From contig JAIXMP010000030.1 in the NCBI GenBank assembly GCA_025677815.1, forward strand, positions 186,001 through 250,000: DNA of 64,000 nt, written 5' to 3'. Origin of the DNA: Phascolomyces articulosus. Its lineage: Eukaryota > Mucoromycota > Mucoromycetes > Mucorales > Lichtheimiaceae. The stretch's first letter is position 1. The number at the start of each line of letters is the position of its first letter. Positions 1 to 11,267 of the stretch are shown in pieces. The translations under genes were made by a program, and so were the position numbers. The notes below the pieces were generated by a model. That model searched no databases and had not been told where the DNA came from. It worked only from the letters and a program-made list of their open reading frames with translations.

Positions 1-48
1 AATATTAGTTTAAGAATATTAATTAAAAAAATGGCGCGGTATATCTTT

Positions 49-1657
49 TCAGGTGAATGAATTTTCTTGACTTGATAATCATTATTCTATTATATATAAA
101 CATACCATACAGGGCAGCTTGCGTTCACCTGTAACCATTGCTCGATACATGTTCCATGAAATCCATGCATACATGGTAAATTGATGAGTTCCACTCTTGT
201 ACCAAGTGTATTTAAACATATAGAGCATTCACTCTGAGCTGCTGCATCACCAGGATTTAATCGATGTCTTGGTAGAGCAGCGATCGTATCTTCAGAAGCA
301 CTTTGTACTTCTCGACTTCCTTCCATTTCCCTATGACCATCCCCCGAAAAAATATTCATTAATAGCTTTTAAATAGTAATTACAAAACAATTAAAAATCA
401 TGGTGATTTACCAATTTGAGCTATCTGTGAATGCTGCTTCATGTTGTTCTTGTATCATCCTATAATAAATAAACAATCGCCAGTTATAGTCAAGAACAAA
501 AAAAAGTGACATAATGCATTATTAAATGGTGAGAGATTGATGTTTCTTCTTACCTAAGCAGGGTTGATAAATGATAGGCTGGATCAAGAGAAATGCCAGA
601 ACCTGTGTCGCGGAATGGTTTTTTTTTTTTTGGTGTGAGAATAAATGACCCATAATATTATACCACATAATCTCCTCTCACTTCTCTAGCCAATTCTTTA
701 TTCTTCTTTTAATAATATAAAAAGTAATTACCATGATATTCGGGTGGATCATCATATTCGTTTACATCAGTGATAAAATCAGGTCGTTCATGATAAATAT
801 CATCAACATCATCTATAAGAGCTTCACGCACCAACTGGCCAAGTCCAACTCTTTCATCATCGTCATCTTCTTCCTCATCCACTTGCCCTTCTTCATCGGT
901 ATCATACGAGTAATCAACTAATCCACTCTCATAATGATGGTGCTCGTAACCATCCTCGTATTCATCATCGTCATCATCATTATCTGAAGAAGATTCTGAT
1001 GAATATTCATTCCCACCATCATCATGATCCACCCCTCCTCTGGCTGAAATATATCCTGTGGTATCCACACTTTGAAAACCATCTTCATCGTCCGAACTAT
1101 CAACATCTTGATAATATTCATCATTACTGTCATCCTCCTGGTTATTATGATTCACGGGCCATGGTGAATCTGGTTCATCCAAGTGTTCTTGATAATCATT
1201 AAAAAAATAACGATTGTTATCTCCATTTTCTCCATTATCATCATCATCGCCGTCGTCTTGTTGATATACCCCAAACGCATAATTAAATTCCTCGTCACCA
1301 GAAGCAACGGCTGCGGTGAGTTCGTCATTATCGTCTTGAGGAAATGATCCAGGAAGAGGGGAATTGTTCAACCCATGACGGAATACGCTATTCCACAGTG
1401 AAGCAAGTGTATCATCCTCATCACTCCAAGTTCGATTCTCTTGGACGGGTTCAATCTAATTCAAAAAAAAAAGAATACACCATTGGTATTACTATCTAAC
1501 CCCTTCCTTCTCCTTTGCCCAGCATGATTTTTTTTCGGTTGACTTTATGTTTTATATATACCTCTTCGACAAAATCAGATAGACATTGTTCACATGCTAA
1601 ATAATTTGCAGCAATAACTTCAGTTTGGTTTTGACAGGAATGGCAAAAGTAACTCAT
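49..1657 (-). CDS. RING-H2 E3 ubiquitin ligase, RNF126/RNF115-like
   Basis: Six exons read by eye: 1657-1562, 1455-732, 602-554, 459-412, 330-106, 70-49; all introns GT-AG, 387 aa in frame. Residues 1-32 carry a small zinc ribbon (C5-x2-C8 and C22-x2-C25) of the type at the N-terminus of RNF126/BCA2 ligases. Residues 33-273 are very acidic, rich in Asp, Glu, Asn and Tyr, probably disordered. The C-terminus is a RING-H2 domain with spacing C-x2-C-x14-C-x-H-x2-H-x2-C-x10-C-x2-C; the last Cys is restored only by splicing to the 22-bp final exon, which ends the protein six residues later. Family role: transfers ubiquitin from E2 to substrates, with the zinc ribbon binding ubiquitin or cargo. An upstream in-frame ATG exists; 1657 was chosen because the ribbon starts there. 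The acidic tract is longer than I expect for this family. Confidence 0.88.
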
Positions 1658-2508
1658 TAAGTTTATACAGGAGGAAGAAAAGGTTCGCACAAAAAAAAAG
1701 GGGAGGGAAGAGAGAAAGAGATAAAGATTTATAATATTATTGTAGTTACTTTTTGTATAAGCCTTAGTGCTGTCGTACGTGTTATGTGTGCAACAATAAG
1801 GCTTATTTACTTGTTAGCAGCAGAAAAGTTAAAAATGATTTCCTTACGGGCTTTTGGAAATAACAACAATATGCTCGATATAGTCATTTCATTTTATCAC
1901 TTTGGCATAAAAAAATTAAGAAATTTATATGCTGAGAAAAGACCTATTTAGTATTACTATTATATAATAGTTGGGATTACATCTTTTTATATATGATATA
2001 ACTATTATTACATCAACCTCCCACTATATACTGATAGCATATGTATATAAGATAGTGCATTTAAAACATAAAATATATAGTATGATAAAAATGTCGGTTG
2101 ATTAATGATGTGTGGTAATACAGCAGTAATGTTTTTGTCAAGAATCCCTTGGCAACAATAACTTGACAATGAGGAGTTGTGTTACCTAGGATACTTGGTA
2201 ATTTTCAACAATCATTTGTTTACTTCTGGTTCCCATTTCAACGATTGCAATTAAATAAAAAGGAGAAGTATAATATAAAGAACGTAACCAAGTACCTTAT
2301 TTTCGATAGGGACAAGAAGAAAAGTCGGTATAAATAAAAATTGATCCGTAAATGAGACAAAAAATTAAAGTGAGGCAAACCATACAAATTTGACCCATCA
2401 TCCAATGCTCAAAATGAATAATAGTTTTTGTTTTTATATGAATAAATAAATATATATGAATTCTTTATGTTTATTGATATATTAAAAAGTAACTATAATA
2501 TAAAAGAA
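1658..2508. other. Intergenic, AT-rich
   Basis: Region upstream of the RING ligase and beyond the 3' end of the decayed transposase. It holds A/T-rich sequence with TATA-like runs and no open frame or repeat that I could support. The promoter of the RING gene must lie just right of 1657, where there is a purine-rich stretch. Confidence 0.6.
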
Positions 2509-3260
2509 TTAAAGCCCTTTTTTACCATCCAAGCAACAAACGGTTAGCGAGTGTTTGACGTGAGCTTGACAGCCTTTATGGAAGATATGCTTTGACGCTT
2601 TTTTAATACGGTCATATAATTTAGTATTAAGTCTTACAGAGGCACGATTTTTGTTTACAACATCGTTAAGTTTGGACCAAAATTCCTCGGGTACCCAATC
2701 CCTCAATTGGATTTAAGAATGAAGAGTATGTGGTGGAGGGTAATAATAAGGAACCCACTTTCTGTAACCTAAGCCATGACATCAATACAGTTCGATAGAT
2801 GGCAGCATTATATAGAGCAAGATATCGATATGGGAGATTGTGGGCTTCGGTGTTGGCGAGTGCTTGTTCAATAAACTCCATTATATCGTTACTAGTGGCT
2901 TCTCTTTTTTAGATGTTGTCTATCAGCTGTTCTTTTCTTAGCTGTTGGTGCAAAAGCTTTTCTTCTGGATGTAGAAGTAGTAACATCATGAGCATCTATA
3001 TCCCTTTATTTCTACTGTACTTTTGCATGATTTGCCAACCTCAGACTAACGATAAGAACTGATATACTATGTTTCTATTGAATCCCGCTTCATCGATGAA
3101 GACATATTCTGAAAGAAAGTTGGTTCTAAGAGCAATTCCTACACTTTCGTGCAGTTTTACAACAGTGATATCATCATCCCAGACAACAAGTTGACGAAAA
3201 GCACATATATACTACCCAAGCACAAAAGGCAGTTGCACATTCTTTACAAAGTGATACAAA
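2509..3260 (-). mobile_element. Decayed Tc1/mariner-like (DDE) transposase
   Basis: Read on the minus strand, several frames give pieces of one DDE-superfamily transposase. Around 3105-3060 it reads VFIDEAGFNRNI, matching the first catalytic Asp block. Around 2820-2790 it reads ALYNAAIYRTV, where the family has a catalytic Asp (DNAAIH-type), here replaced by Tyr. Around 2720-2655 SFLNPIE is followed in another frame by EFWSKL, the third catalytic block, so a frameshift splits the C-terminus. Stops and shifts lie between these blocks, so the copy is dead. A homologous stretch (RQLVVWDD and following residues) is found again on the plus strand near 9700. Terminal inverted repeats were not recognised. 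Confidence 0.75.
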
Positions 3261-3631
3261 ATAGGCATTAATGCTTGTCTACAGTAAAGAATTTGATTTA
3301 TGGGTATCATGTGACCAGCAAAATATTTCTTTAAAAGAGACTTTATTTCATTGGGTTAATACAATATTGACTAACTATTGAATAATGATAATGTTATAAC
3401 TATAGGTATTTATTCTCGAGGTGAGAAAGTGTTATTTGAGAAAGAAAGGAAAATAATAGGAATGATAATATTTGGTATTGCCACCACGCGTATATAATGC
3501 TCAGAAAAATCAATTAAGTCGCTTCAGCTAGCATCAAAAGTTTGAAACTTTTGATTGGCTGACGTTGTTTAAATTTTTGGAAAACGTTGGAAACAAAAAA
3601 ACAAGTTCGTTTATTTTATATGACGATGGTT
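3261..3631. other. Intergenic between transposase remnant and tandem repeat
   Basis: AT-rich DNA without a supported gene. It contains the perfect palindrome described separately at 3533-3555 and then runs directly into the first unit of the 340-bp tandem repeat. Confidence 0.5.
3533..3555. repeat. Perfect 23-bp palindrome
   Basis: An 11-bp arm beginning ATCAAAAG is mirrored exactly around one central G. It lies about 75 bp left of the tandem repeat. It may be a hairpin, a protein-binding site or the trace of an inverted insertion; nothing in the sequence decides between these. Confidence 0.7.
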
Positions 3632-4506
3632 CAAGCAATCTGTTTCATTCCGCAGAGGAATGGCTTCTTTGACTTTTTGTCCATGATGTGTGCTTGGTGC
3701 TGCGACGTGGCACAGTGAAGGAGTAAGGGTGATTTCCGTATTCCTTCCCACAAGCACTGACAGTGTGTTTTACGTACAATTATGTCAGTCTCGGCTAGCA
3801 TGATTTATCCAAAACACTGCTTGCCACGATTTTACCAAAGATGTTTGTTTTGGTTGGTTTTTTTCTTTTGTATGCGAAAAACTATTATAGATACAGTAGA
3901 TTGTTTATTAATAAACATGGTTTCTTTTAGATTACCTTTATTGCATGCCCTCTTCTATCAAGTCTATAAAACAAGCAATCTGTTTCATTCCGCAGAGGAA
4001 TGGCTTCTTTGACTTTTTGTCCATGATGTGTGCTTGGTGCTGCGACGTGGCACAGTGAAGGAGTAAGGGTGATTTCCGTATTCCTTCCCACAAGCACTGA
4101 CAGTGTGTTTTACGTACAGTTATGTCAGTCTCGGCTAGCATGATTTATCCAAAACACTGCTTGCCACGATTTTACCAAAGATGTTTGTTTTGGTTGGTTT
4201 TTTTCTTTTGTATGCGAAAAACTATTATAGATACAGTAGATTGTTTATTAATAAACATGGTTTCTTTTAGATTACCTTTATTGCATGCCCTCTTCTATCA
4301 AGTCTATAAAACAAGCAATCTGTTTCATTCCGCAGAGGAATGGCTTCTTTGACTTTTTGTCCATGATGTGTGCTTGGTGCTGCGACGTGGCACAGTGAAG
4401 GAGTAAGGGTGATTTCCGTATTCCTTCCCACAAGCACTGACAGTGTGTTTTACGTACAGTTATGTCAGTCTCGGCTAGCATGATTTATCCAAAACACTGC
4501 TTGCCA
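3632..4506. repeat. 340-bp tandem repeat, about 2.6 copies
   Basis: Units start at 3632, 3972 and 4312; the third breaks off near 4506. The units look essentially identical: the only difference noticed is one A/G change in the ACGTACARTTA segment of the first copy. Each full unit holds the same 76-codon frame on the plus strand and a 67-codon frame on the minus strand, which repeat only because the DNA repeats. The unit ends with a TATA-like CTATAAAA next to the following unit. Near-identity points to recent duplication or ongoing homogenisation. No known element family was recognised. Confidence 0.92.
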
Positions 4507-7389
4507 TGGTTTGGTTAAACCCATTTGTATATTCTGAAAAAAAATTGACAAGATAAAGTATACCCGCCTCTCATATAAATGACAAATAGTTATTTTATGT
4601 AAATGTAAGATGAATCCTAATAAGCAGAGAAAATATCTTCTATAAATATATAGAAACACCCATACCCAAATCAATATCGTATTTGCCTATTTAAGTATAG
4701 AGAAATAAGCTACATGAAGAATTTGGTCGCAAAATACAACTAGAAGTTTTAACATATGATGGTAAAGTAGTATTATCATCAGTCACTACAATCTATTAAG
4801 ATAGAAGAATACTTTCTCTTTTTTCTTTGTTTATTATAGTCCATTAATAATACTGGTCTTTTTTTTTTAGAAAAATCAAGTAATTTACAATTGTTACATG
4901 AAGGTCAAGATATTGGTAAAATATCGTTCTCTCTTTTTTATACCGAGCCGGATTCTTGATAAATGTTGAAAGTGCTAAATCATTCAAGGACTCCCATCCT
5001 CTATTTCCTAACAATGATTAAATCCTAAAACAATATGAATATTCGGCAGAACCGCGAAAAAAAAATACACTCTAATGTAATCTCCTATTGATATTTACGT
5101 TTAAAATAAAAAATACGCAATGATGCTAATTTAAGGTGTATAATTCAAATACCAGTAAATTTATCTACTATAACATACGATTCTGCATATAAGAAACGCC
5201 AAAGGACGGTGTATATCATTTTGTTGGATTAAATGCGACCAGTGCTTTTGATGAGATGCTAATAACGATAACAATGTCTGGAATAGTGAAGAAAATATTA
5301 TGGTGCTAATTTATTTGTCTATCCAAAATTCTCAAATGCTTCATTAAAGTCGAAGTTCTATCATCTGTCACTATGCTGTCTATAACGCTACATACATTCT
5401 TCAAATCAGAATGCTACTTAAATACGTACATTATGTGCCATAACTATGAATATATTGATTAAACGCGCAGCAAGCATAGTAATACTGTAGACATCGAGAT
5501 GGTTTGTTTATTCCACTCAACAACATTATGATCTATTCCAAAAGTACCGATTTATTTCATGGTTATTTACTCTACCGTTTCAGTCTCAATCTTCATTACT
5601 GACACTGATGTCTTGAATCACTTAATAGTCATTTAACCCTTCATATACGTTAAATTGTTGGTGATTGAATGACTCAATTGACGACTTACCATTATATGAA
5701 ATCCTCTTTGTTTTCCATGCCTAAATAATCAAAGTGATGCACCCTACTTACTTCAAGTGCACAATTTGGGTTTTATTATCATATTGTAACCATCAAACAA
5801 ATTTTGATGGGTTATTCAAGCAACATACGTATAAGTATTAATACTGTATATATTTATTTTTTTCATTTTGATCTGTTCATATCTCGTATATTGGTATAGT
5901 TTAAAAGATAATCGACAAGCCTACTATCACTATTACTGGTTTCGGGGCGCTTTGTATTATATTCTTTGGTGGCACAGCACCAATGTTTTACATGTACCTT
6001 AAGTTCTTGGGTTATCATTGTTTTTTGTGGTTTCTCTCGTAAGGTTATACCCGTTCTTTCTACATACAGGAAATGATGGAAACAAGTTAAATGGGACGGT
6101 ACGTAATATTTAATACGCCTTCCATGTAAAAATATACACAGGCCAGATTTATTTTGGTTCTTTCAGCGAGAGAATTGTAAACTATAGTGTTTTGTTTAGC
6201 CTATCATACCTTTACATTATTATATAAACGATAGTAGGTCATCATCAAATTGTATTCCAAAGTTGTCATTGCAAGAATCTTACTCAAATACAGCAATTAT
6301 AATAATCCTCATTCTAAAGTATAATGACCATTCAAGGTTTATACAGATACGTAATATCTTTTGATCCCCTAATTATTATAACATTATTAACATAGTTTAA
6401 TATAGTACACCTTAGTCATTTTAGTAACAATATATGTTTAATAAAAAAAGCTCTGTTTGCTTGGCTATGAAAACCTTAGCAGTTTATTGTCATCCATATT
6501 AATCATAATAGCAGTAGTAGCGATATATAGTGATATAAAATGATGTTGGAACCCTAGCCATATTTAGTAGATCTATATAGGTTGTTCTATATAGTTATAT
6601 CGGCTAAAATAAGAAGTGCAAATAGATATAGAGGAGGGTTAGACATAATGCCAGGATCGACCCAATTAGGTCCATATAGGAAAATCCAGCCTATTAACTT
6701 GCCCTATCATGCAACAAAATAGAATCGGTCAATTCTTGACCTCTTGCATCATAAAAATTACTAATGATATAAAAATGATAGTATGCTGTACACGCAAACA
6801 TACAATTATCTGATAGCATCCATCGTATGGAAAACTGTTCCTTGTACTTATTTTTTATTTGTTGCGCGTTGTATTTTTTTTTTTTAAAAAAGGTGGGTTG
6901 AGCCACCGTCCCTTGAGAATTAATAGCAGAGGCACTGTTGAAGTGCTTACCGAATCAAGTAGAATTTATAAAATAGAAGGGAGAGAAATTTTAGGGTATA
7001 CTATATATACTAAAGTAAAGACAAGTTAACAAAATGTAGCTCAAGTTAGACAATAATTACATTTGGAATATGTGGATACAAATAGTATAAAAATAACGTC
7101 CACTACTTACAGAGAGTTTTTCCGTATAGGATATAATCAGATTCTTTTTAGTGGCGGCAAAAAGGCAGGTCTGGTCCACCCAGATTTATTACCATCGGAT
7201 TCGCCTACATTCGTTATAAGACTCTTTTCGTGAATTTAGAATAAAGAACTCGTTCAATAACTCTTTAACCTTACTTTAGTCTTTACCTTCAACTGATGAA
7301 TTCTTTCATATGCGAGGATACATGATAAAAAGGCGTCTCTGTTATACATCAATTGGAATGATCCAAGTTCTATAAAACGATAAACCTTT
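4507..7389. other. Gene-poor stretch with coding debris
   Basis: No intact gene. Plus-strand pieces look like former exons: about 4710-4795 (HEEFGRKIQLEVLTYDGK), then after a T-rich acceptor-like site about 4871-4962 (SSNLQLLHEGQDIGKISF, then a stop), which together resemble the end of a C2-like or beta-rich protein; about 5200-5305 (VYHFVGLNATSAFDEML); and hydrophobic pieces near 5910-6030. They are in different frames and separated by stops. The left edge abuts the tandem repeat, so the repeat may have replaced the upstream part. 6540-6690 and 6907-7389 show nothing I can name. Confidence 0.35.
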
Positions 7390-9413
7390 TTATACTTGAG
7401 ATCCATTTTGAATGTAGTGCACTTGAACCCTTAAAAGAAAACGAAATAAAATAGTTAATTCATCATCAATGGTTTTGAAATAATTAGGCCAAATTTTACC
7501 TTCCAGAAGAACACCAGTCGTGCAAACATTTGTATACGGATCTGTCATTACAATATCGTCAAGCATATATTTTAGCTCAAAACCCAGTTTTGGTAAATCG
7601 GTATACACTCCAACATATTTATGCTTTGGTTTCTTGATTTCTCCAGCGATACTCTCTTGATCCTTTTTTGACACAATTATATCAGGTTTGATACCAATAA
7701 TAGCAGAACTAACGTTTTCTATGGCCTTCTTGGCTGCTGTTGATGATTTTGTTGGACTGTTTTTAAAGTAAACAGAGTTTTGATTAAGCTTAATATGAGG
7801 TCATAAAAATATACATTGCTGATATGTCATACCCTTCAATCTTAAATTTTTCCTTTGATGGAAAAATGAAACGAATGTATGGCATCAAAGTTTGTTCACA
7901 GAATCGACTTTCTTCCAAACTTTCAAAGTCATCCGTGTTCTCATAATTTGAATTGCTGGTAATTAAAATTAGGATTAATAATTGGATATTTAAAGAAATA
8001 GCATATCTAAAGGAAACACAAGAAAACTTACAGTTGATCGAGACAACGAATAAAAGGTTCCATGGCTTTGCAATCCTTGGTTTCCAATTGATAAGCTAAC
8101 AACAATGAACGGATTTGAGATGGGTCCTCTTGGGCAGCCTTATTTTTTATTATTATTAATTGGTTAGTCAAACAATAATAAGTCTCGCGCTGTAATACGA
8201 TTGTTTGATTAGATTATTACGTACCATTGATAAATTTCGGCACTTTTCAACAGCAGATGTTGGCAATCTTTCAATTCCTTCGGCCACCTGCAAGTTATCC
8301 AATATAGCTTCATGCGATGAATCTGGTAATAATTTCCATGAACCTTGATTTTGACATTTCGGAAAGTAATAAATATGACTAAGGGCTCTAGATAATAATA
8401 ATAATAATAAAGATAAATATTTATGCACAGAAATGACAGCAGCAGAAACAAGGCAGCTCTTCTCTTCCATTATAACTCATCATAATTATAAAATAGCCTA
8501 CAGCATGTCTGTTGTATTATCCAGATCTTCATCCTCAGCCTTGGCAACCATATTACTTCTATGTTTAATCAATAATTGTGACAGGTTTACTTCGTCGTGA
8601 ATCCACTAAAAAGTTCTCAACGTTACTTTTTAGATTATGTGTATTTTATATAAACCATTCATTTATGCATCTTTTACAATAAGCAATACACTTACATCCT
8701 CAGTCTTCTGGTCAGTTTCTTGACTGTTTTGGATTTCGCCTTCGCCTGAAAGCCAGTGATATTTTTGGACTTTGTTTGGATAGTCATTCTCATCGTCTGA
8801 TTCTTCTGGTATAGTATACTTTATTTGCATGAGTTAGTCATTTTAATTTCTTGTTTTAGTCATAAGTGAAAGAAAAACCTTACATCCTTTGACACCTGGC
8901 TAAGTCTTCTTTTTGAACGGCGTGGACGACTTTCTTGTTGAACACTATTTTTACTTGAGGAAGGCTGTGAATCAAGCGATTCAATACCAAGTTCCAATTC
9001 AAGTTCGGTTTTTTTTCTGGCATATTCTCGTTGTTTACGGGCCAATGATTGCATGTTCTTTCTTTCTTCAACATGTAGCCAATGTTCTTTTGCTTCAGTT
9101 TCATTAAAAATCTATAAGGATTCATTAGAATTAGTTTTGTATAATTATTGAAAAGTATTGTTCTAGCTACATACAAAGAAAATAATTCTACTAAAAAAAA
9201 GTCCATGCAAAATATACATACTTTGAATTTGTCTGCCTTGATTTTCTTTGCCCATTTCAACACCGAAGGAGAGACATTTACGCGACCAGCGATAATCTGA
9301 CCAATTATCTTACGAAAGTCGTTTTCTGCATGTTCTTGATTACCAATATGAGTAGCTTCAAAATAAGCCGCAATGGAGAAACTAGTATGATGCTTGTTTA
9401 TATATGAAAGCAT
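7390..9413 (-). CDS. Uncharacterised protein with PD-(D/E)XK nuclease signature
   Basis: Eight exons: 9413-9222, 9111-8884, 8818-8696, 8605-8502, 8387-8225, 8138-8032, 7955-7815, 7756-7390; 474 aa in frame. The exon 4 to 5 junction is the least certain because the intron holds a TTA/TAA microsatellite. Residues 65-140 are charged with a likely helical or coiled-coil stretch, followed by a basic RPRRSKRR patch that could be a nuclear signal. In the last exon, P377-D378, then E392-I-K394 13 residues later, form the classic PD-(D/E)XK arrangement: Asp, Glu and Lys binding metal and activating water in restriction-like nucleases. The C-terminal 80 residues resemble, from memory, a large family of unnamed Mucorales proteins. 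It lies between two decayed copies of one transposon family. Nuclease activity is inference. Confidence 0.72.
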
Positions 9414-9484
9414 AAAAAAATGGAGTAGAAGTGAGTTGTGTAGAACCGCCGCAGCGAGATTTGACTGAAATTAAATATTCTCGG

Positions 9485-9850
9485 CTGAGTAAAGTCTTAC
9501 ATTATGCTGGTGTCAAAATCAAAACTTACTGTTGAGCATACTGTCCCAATCTTTGAAAAAATACATTATCTCCTTACTATTGGTCGCAGTGACATCACTG
9601 ATCTCCCTTTCCATCATTTTAAAGATTTAACTATTACTGGTCGCGCTGTTAATGTCCATATACACAAAAAATGACACCTTTTACCTATATATGTGCTGTT
9701 CGTCAACTTGTTGCCTGGGATGATATCGTTGTTTTAAAGCAGCATGAAAGTGTATCGGCATGGATTGCTCTTGGAATCAGCATCCTTTCAGAATGTGTCT
9801 TTATCAATGAAGCGAGATTCGGTATAAGCATAATAATATTTTTCTTATGA
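9485..9850 (+). mobile_element. Second decayed copy of the Tc1/mariner-like element
   Basis: Around 9695-9835 the plus strand reads RQLVAWDDIVVLKQHES and, further on, SILSECVFINEARF. This matches the minus-strand copy near 3100-3205 block for block. The first catalytic Asp of the VFIDEAGF block is Asn here. Just upstream, in another frame (about 9525-9670), lies an open stretch including ILTIGRSD-like and FHHFKDLTITGR pieces, probably the preceding part of the same protein, shifted. No C-terminal catalytic blocks were found, so this copy is 3'-truncated as well as frameshifted. Confidence 0.65.
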
Positions 9851-10121
9851 CTGTTATGACATTGAAAGTATCTTTCCATGTTCATCTTTTCGTCGTCAAG
9901 TATATCAGAAAACTATAGTTTATATTTTTTATTTCATACTAGCATGTGTATTTATCACATATACGCTAATGTTAGGAAGAATGGCAATAATGATTTTAAC
10001 GTTTTATTGCTTTAAAATATGTATACAATGAATAAACTATTTATACTGCTAAAATTCGCATCCCAACATTCTTATATATACATATATATATATTCATGTG
10101 TGTGTGTGTATTATTGTCCAT

Positions 10122-11267
10122 TCAATAACAATACTCATATACTTGGTCTTCAGCAAATTCACAGCCCTCCACAACTAATTTAACAGATCCTCCATTAAAA
10201 TTTTCTAATCCTATGCGAGATAGTTTTGATAGACTGATCAAATGAAGCTGTTCCAATACTTCAATATTGGAAAGTTCGGATAATACCATATCACTGGTAT
10301 AGCATTCCAAGCTTTCAAGTGTGATGGAACGAATACCTGGGTGTGTGTAAAGGTCTTCAGCCAATTGAAAAATATCATCATCTATAATATCATCAAGACT
10401 TTCCAATATAATATTTTTGATGGTTGGAATAGCAGAAAGATGGTCCATGATATCGCTGACATGACTAACGTCTACGAGACGAACATCCTCGAGCGTTGGT
10501 TGATTGTTTCTTCCTTTGTCGATCAATGTGTTGAACAAAGCTACCAAATCCTGATCTTCTATATAACAGCGTTCCAGAACTAGTTTTTGTAGCAATGGTA
10601 GATTGCCAATGGATCTGAAGACTTCTGTCGACAAGCTACTAAATTCACCATCGCTTAAATGTAACCATCGTAAATTAATTGCATTTTGAAATAAAGAAGG
10701 AGTTGCCATGGGATGGATTACGTAAGGTCCGCATAAGCTGGGTGATCTTAAGTTGCTCAACAAACTACAGACATTCGTCAGTGAATCCCAATCTGAATTG
10801 TCAACTTCAATTTCGTCATCAAAAGAGGCATCCAGTCCCAATGTCTGGATTGTATTGCTGTTTTTGAAGAAGATTGGTATGATATCTCGTGGGTTTTGGA
10901 TCTTTACTGAGATTTCTCGTATGTTGCCACTGGTAGCTGCTGTTGCTGGCGTGTCTGTTTTTCCGTCTTCCTTCTCATTCGTATCATCGTGTTTGTATAT
11001 GCGCTTGTCGGAAGAATAGTGATCATAGACAAGACTGTTGAGGTTTGGACAACTTTGATGTATGATTTCCATTGCATCTGAGCTGCATTTATTTTCAATG
11101 TTTAGATAACGCAGTTTCGTGCATTTAGTAAGACTTTTGTGTTTTTAGAAGAGAAATGAAATCAAGGGTATCATAGTAACATAAATAAGGATGCCATGGT
11201 GACTTTTTCTCTTGAGTTATCACCAAATGGTGGTTAGCTGCTGTGTTATTTCTTTGTGTTACCTGAA
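10122..11267 (-). pseudogene. F-box/LRR-like gene remnant, 5'-truncated with a frameshift
   Basis: The open frame 11072-10122 encodes about 316 aa of irregular leucine-rich repeats (LRWLHLSD, LQKLVLERC, LEDVRLVDVS, IRSITLESLEC, LVVEGCEF). Reading upstream, the LRR sequence continues (LTKCTKLRYLNIEN) and then, one base out of frame at an A-rich run near 11140, as WHPYLCYYDTLDFISLL. One extra A explains the break. No F-box and no start region were found further upstream, where the promoter of the plus-strand CDC4 gene begins. Such proteins are common in Mucorales as substrate-binding parts of SCF ligases. A downstream ATG at 11072 could still give an LRR-only protein, so a functional short form is not excluded. 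Confidence 0.6.

Noticed and set aside
918..1202. Met- and His-rich frames opposite the RING gene
   Set aside because: Shadows of the Asp/Asn codon runs in the acidic spacer.
3782..4352. Two identical 76-codon frames on the plus strand (and 67-codon frames on minus) as duplicated genes
   Set aside because: They repeat only because the 340-bp unit repeats. The third unit is cut, and neither frame shows a domain or codon bias.
3632..4506. Possible CRISPR-like array
   Set aside because: Units are contiguous 340-bp tandem copies without distinct spacers, and the genome is eukaryotic.
6560..6675. Possible tRNA on the minus strand (GGGTCGATCC-like T-loop)
   Set aside because: No cloverleaf pairs with it; spacing and stems fail.
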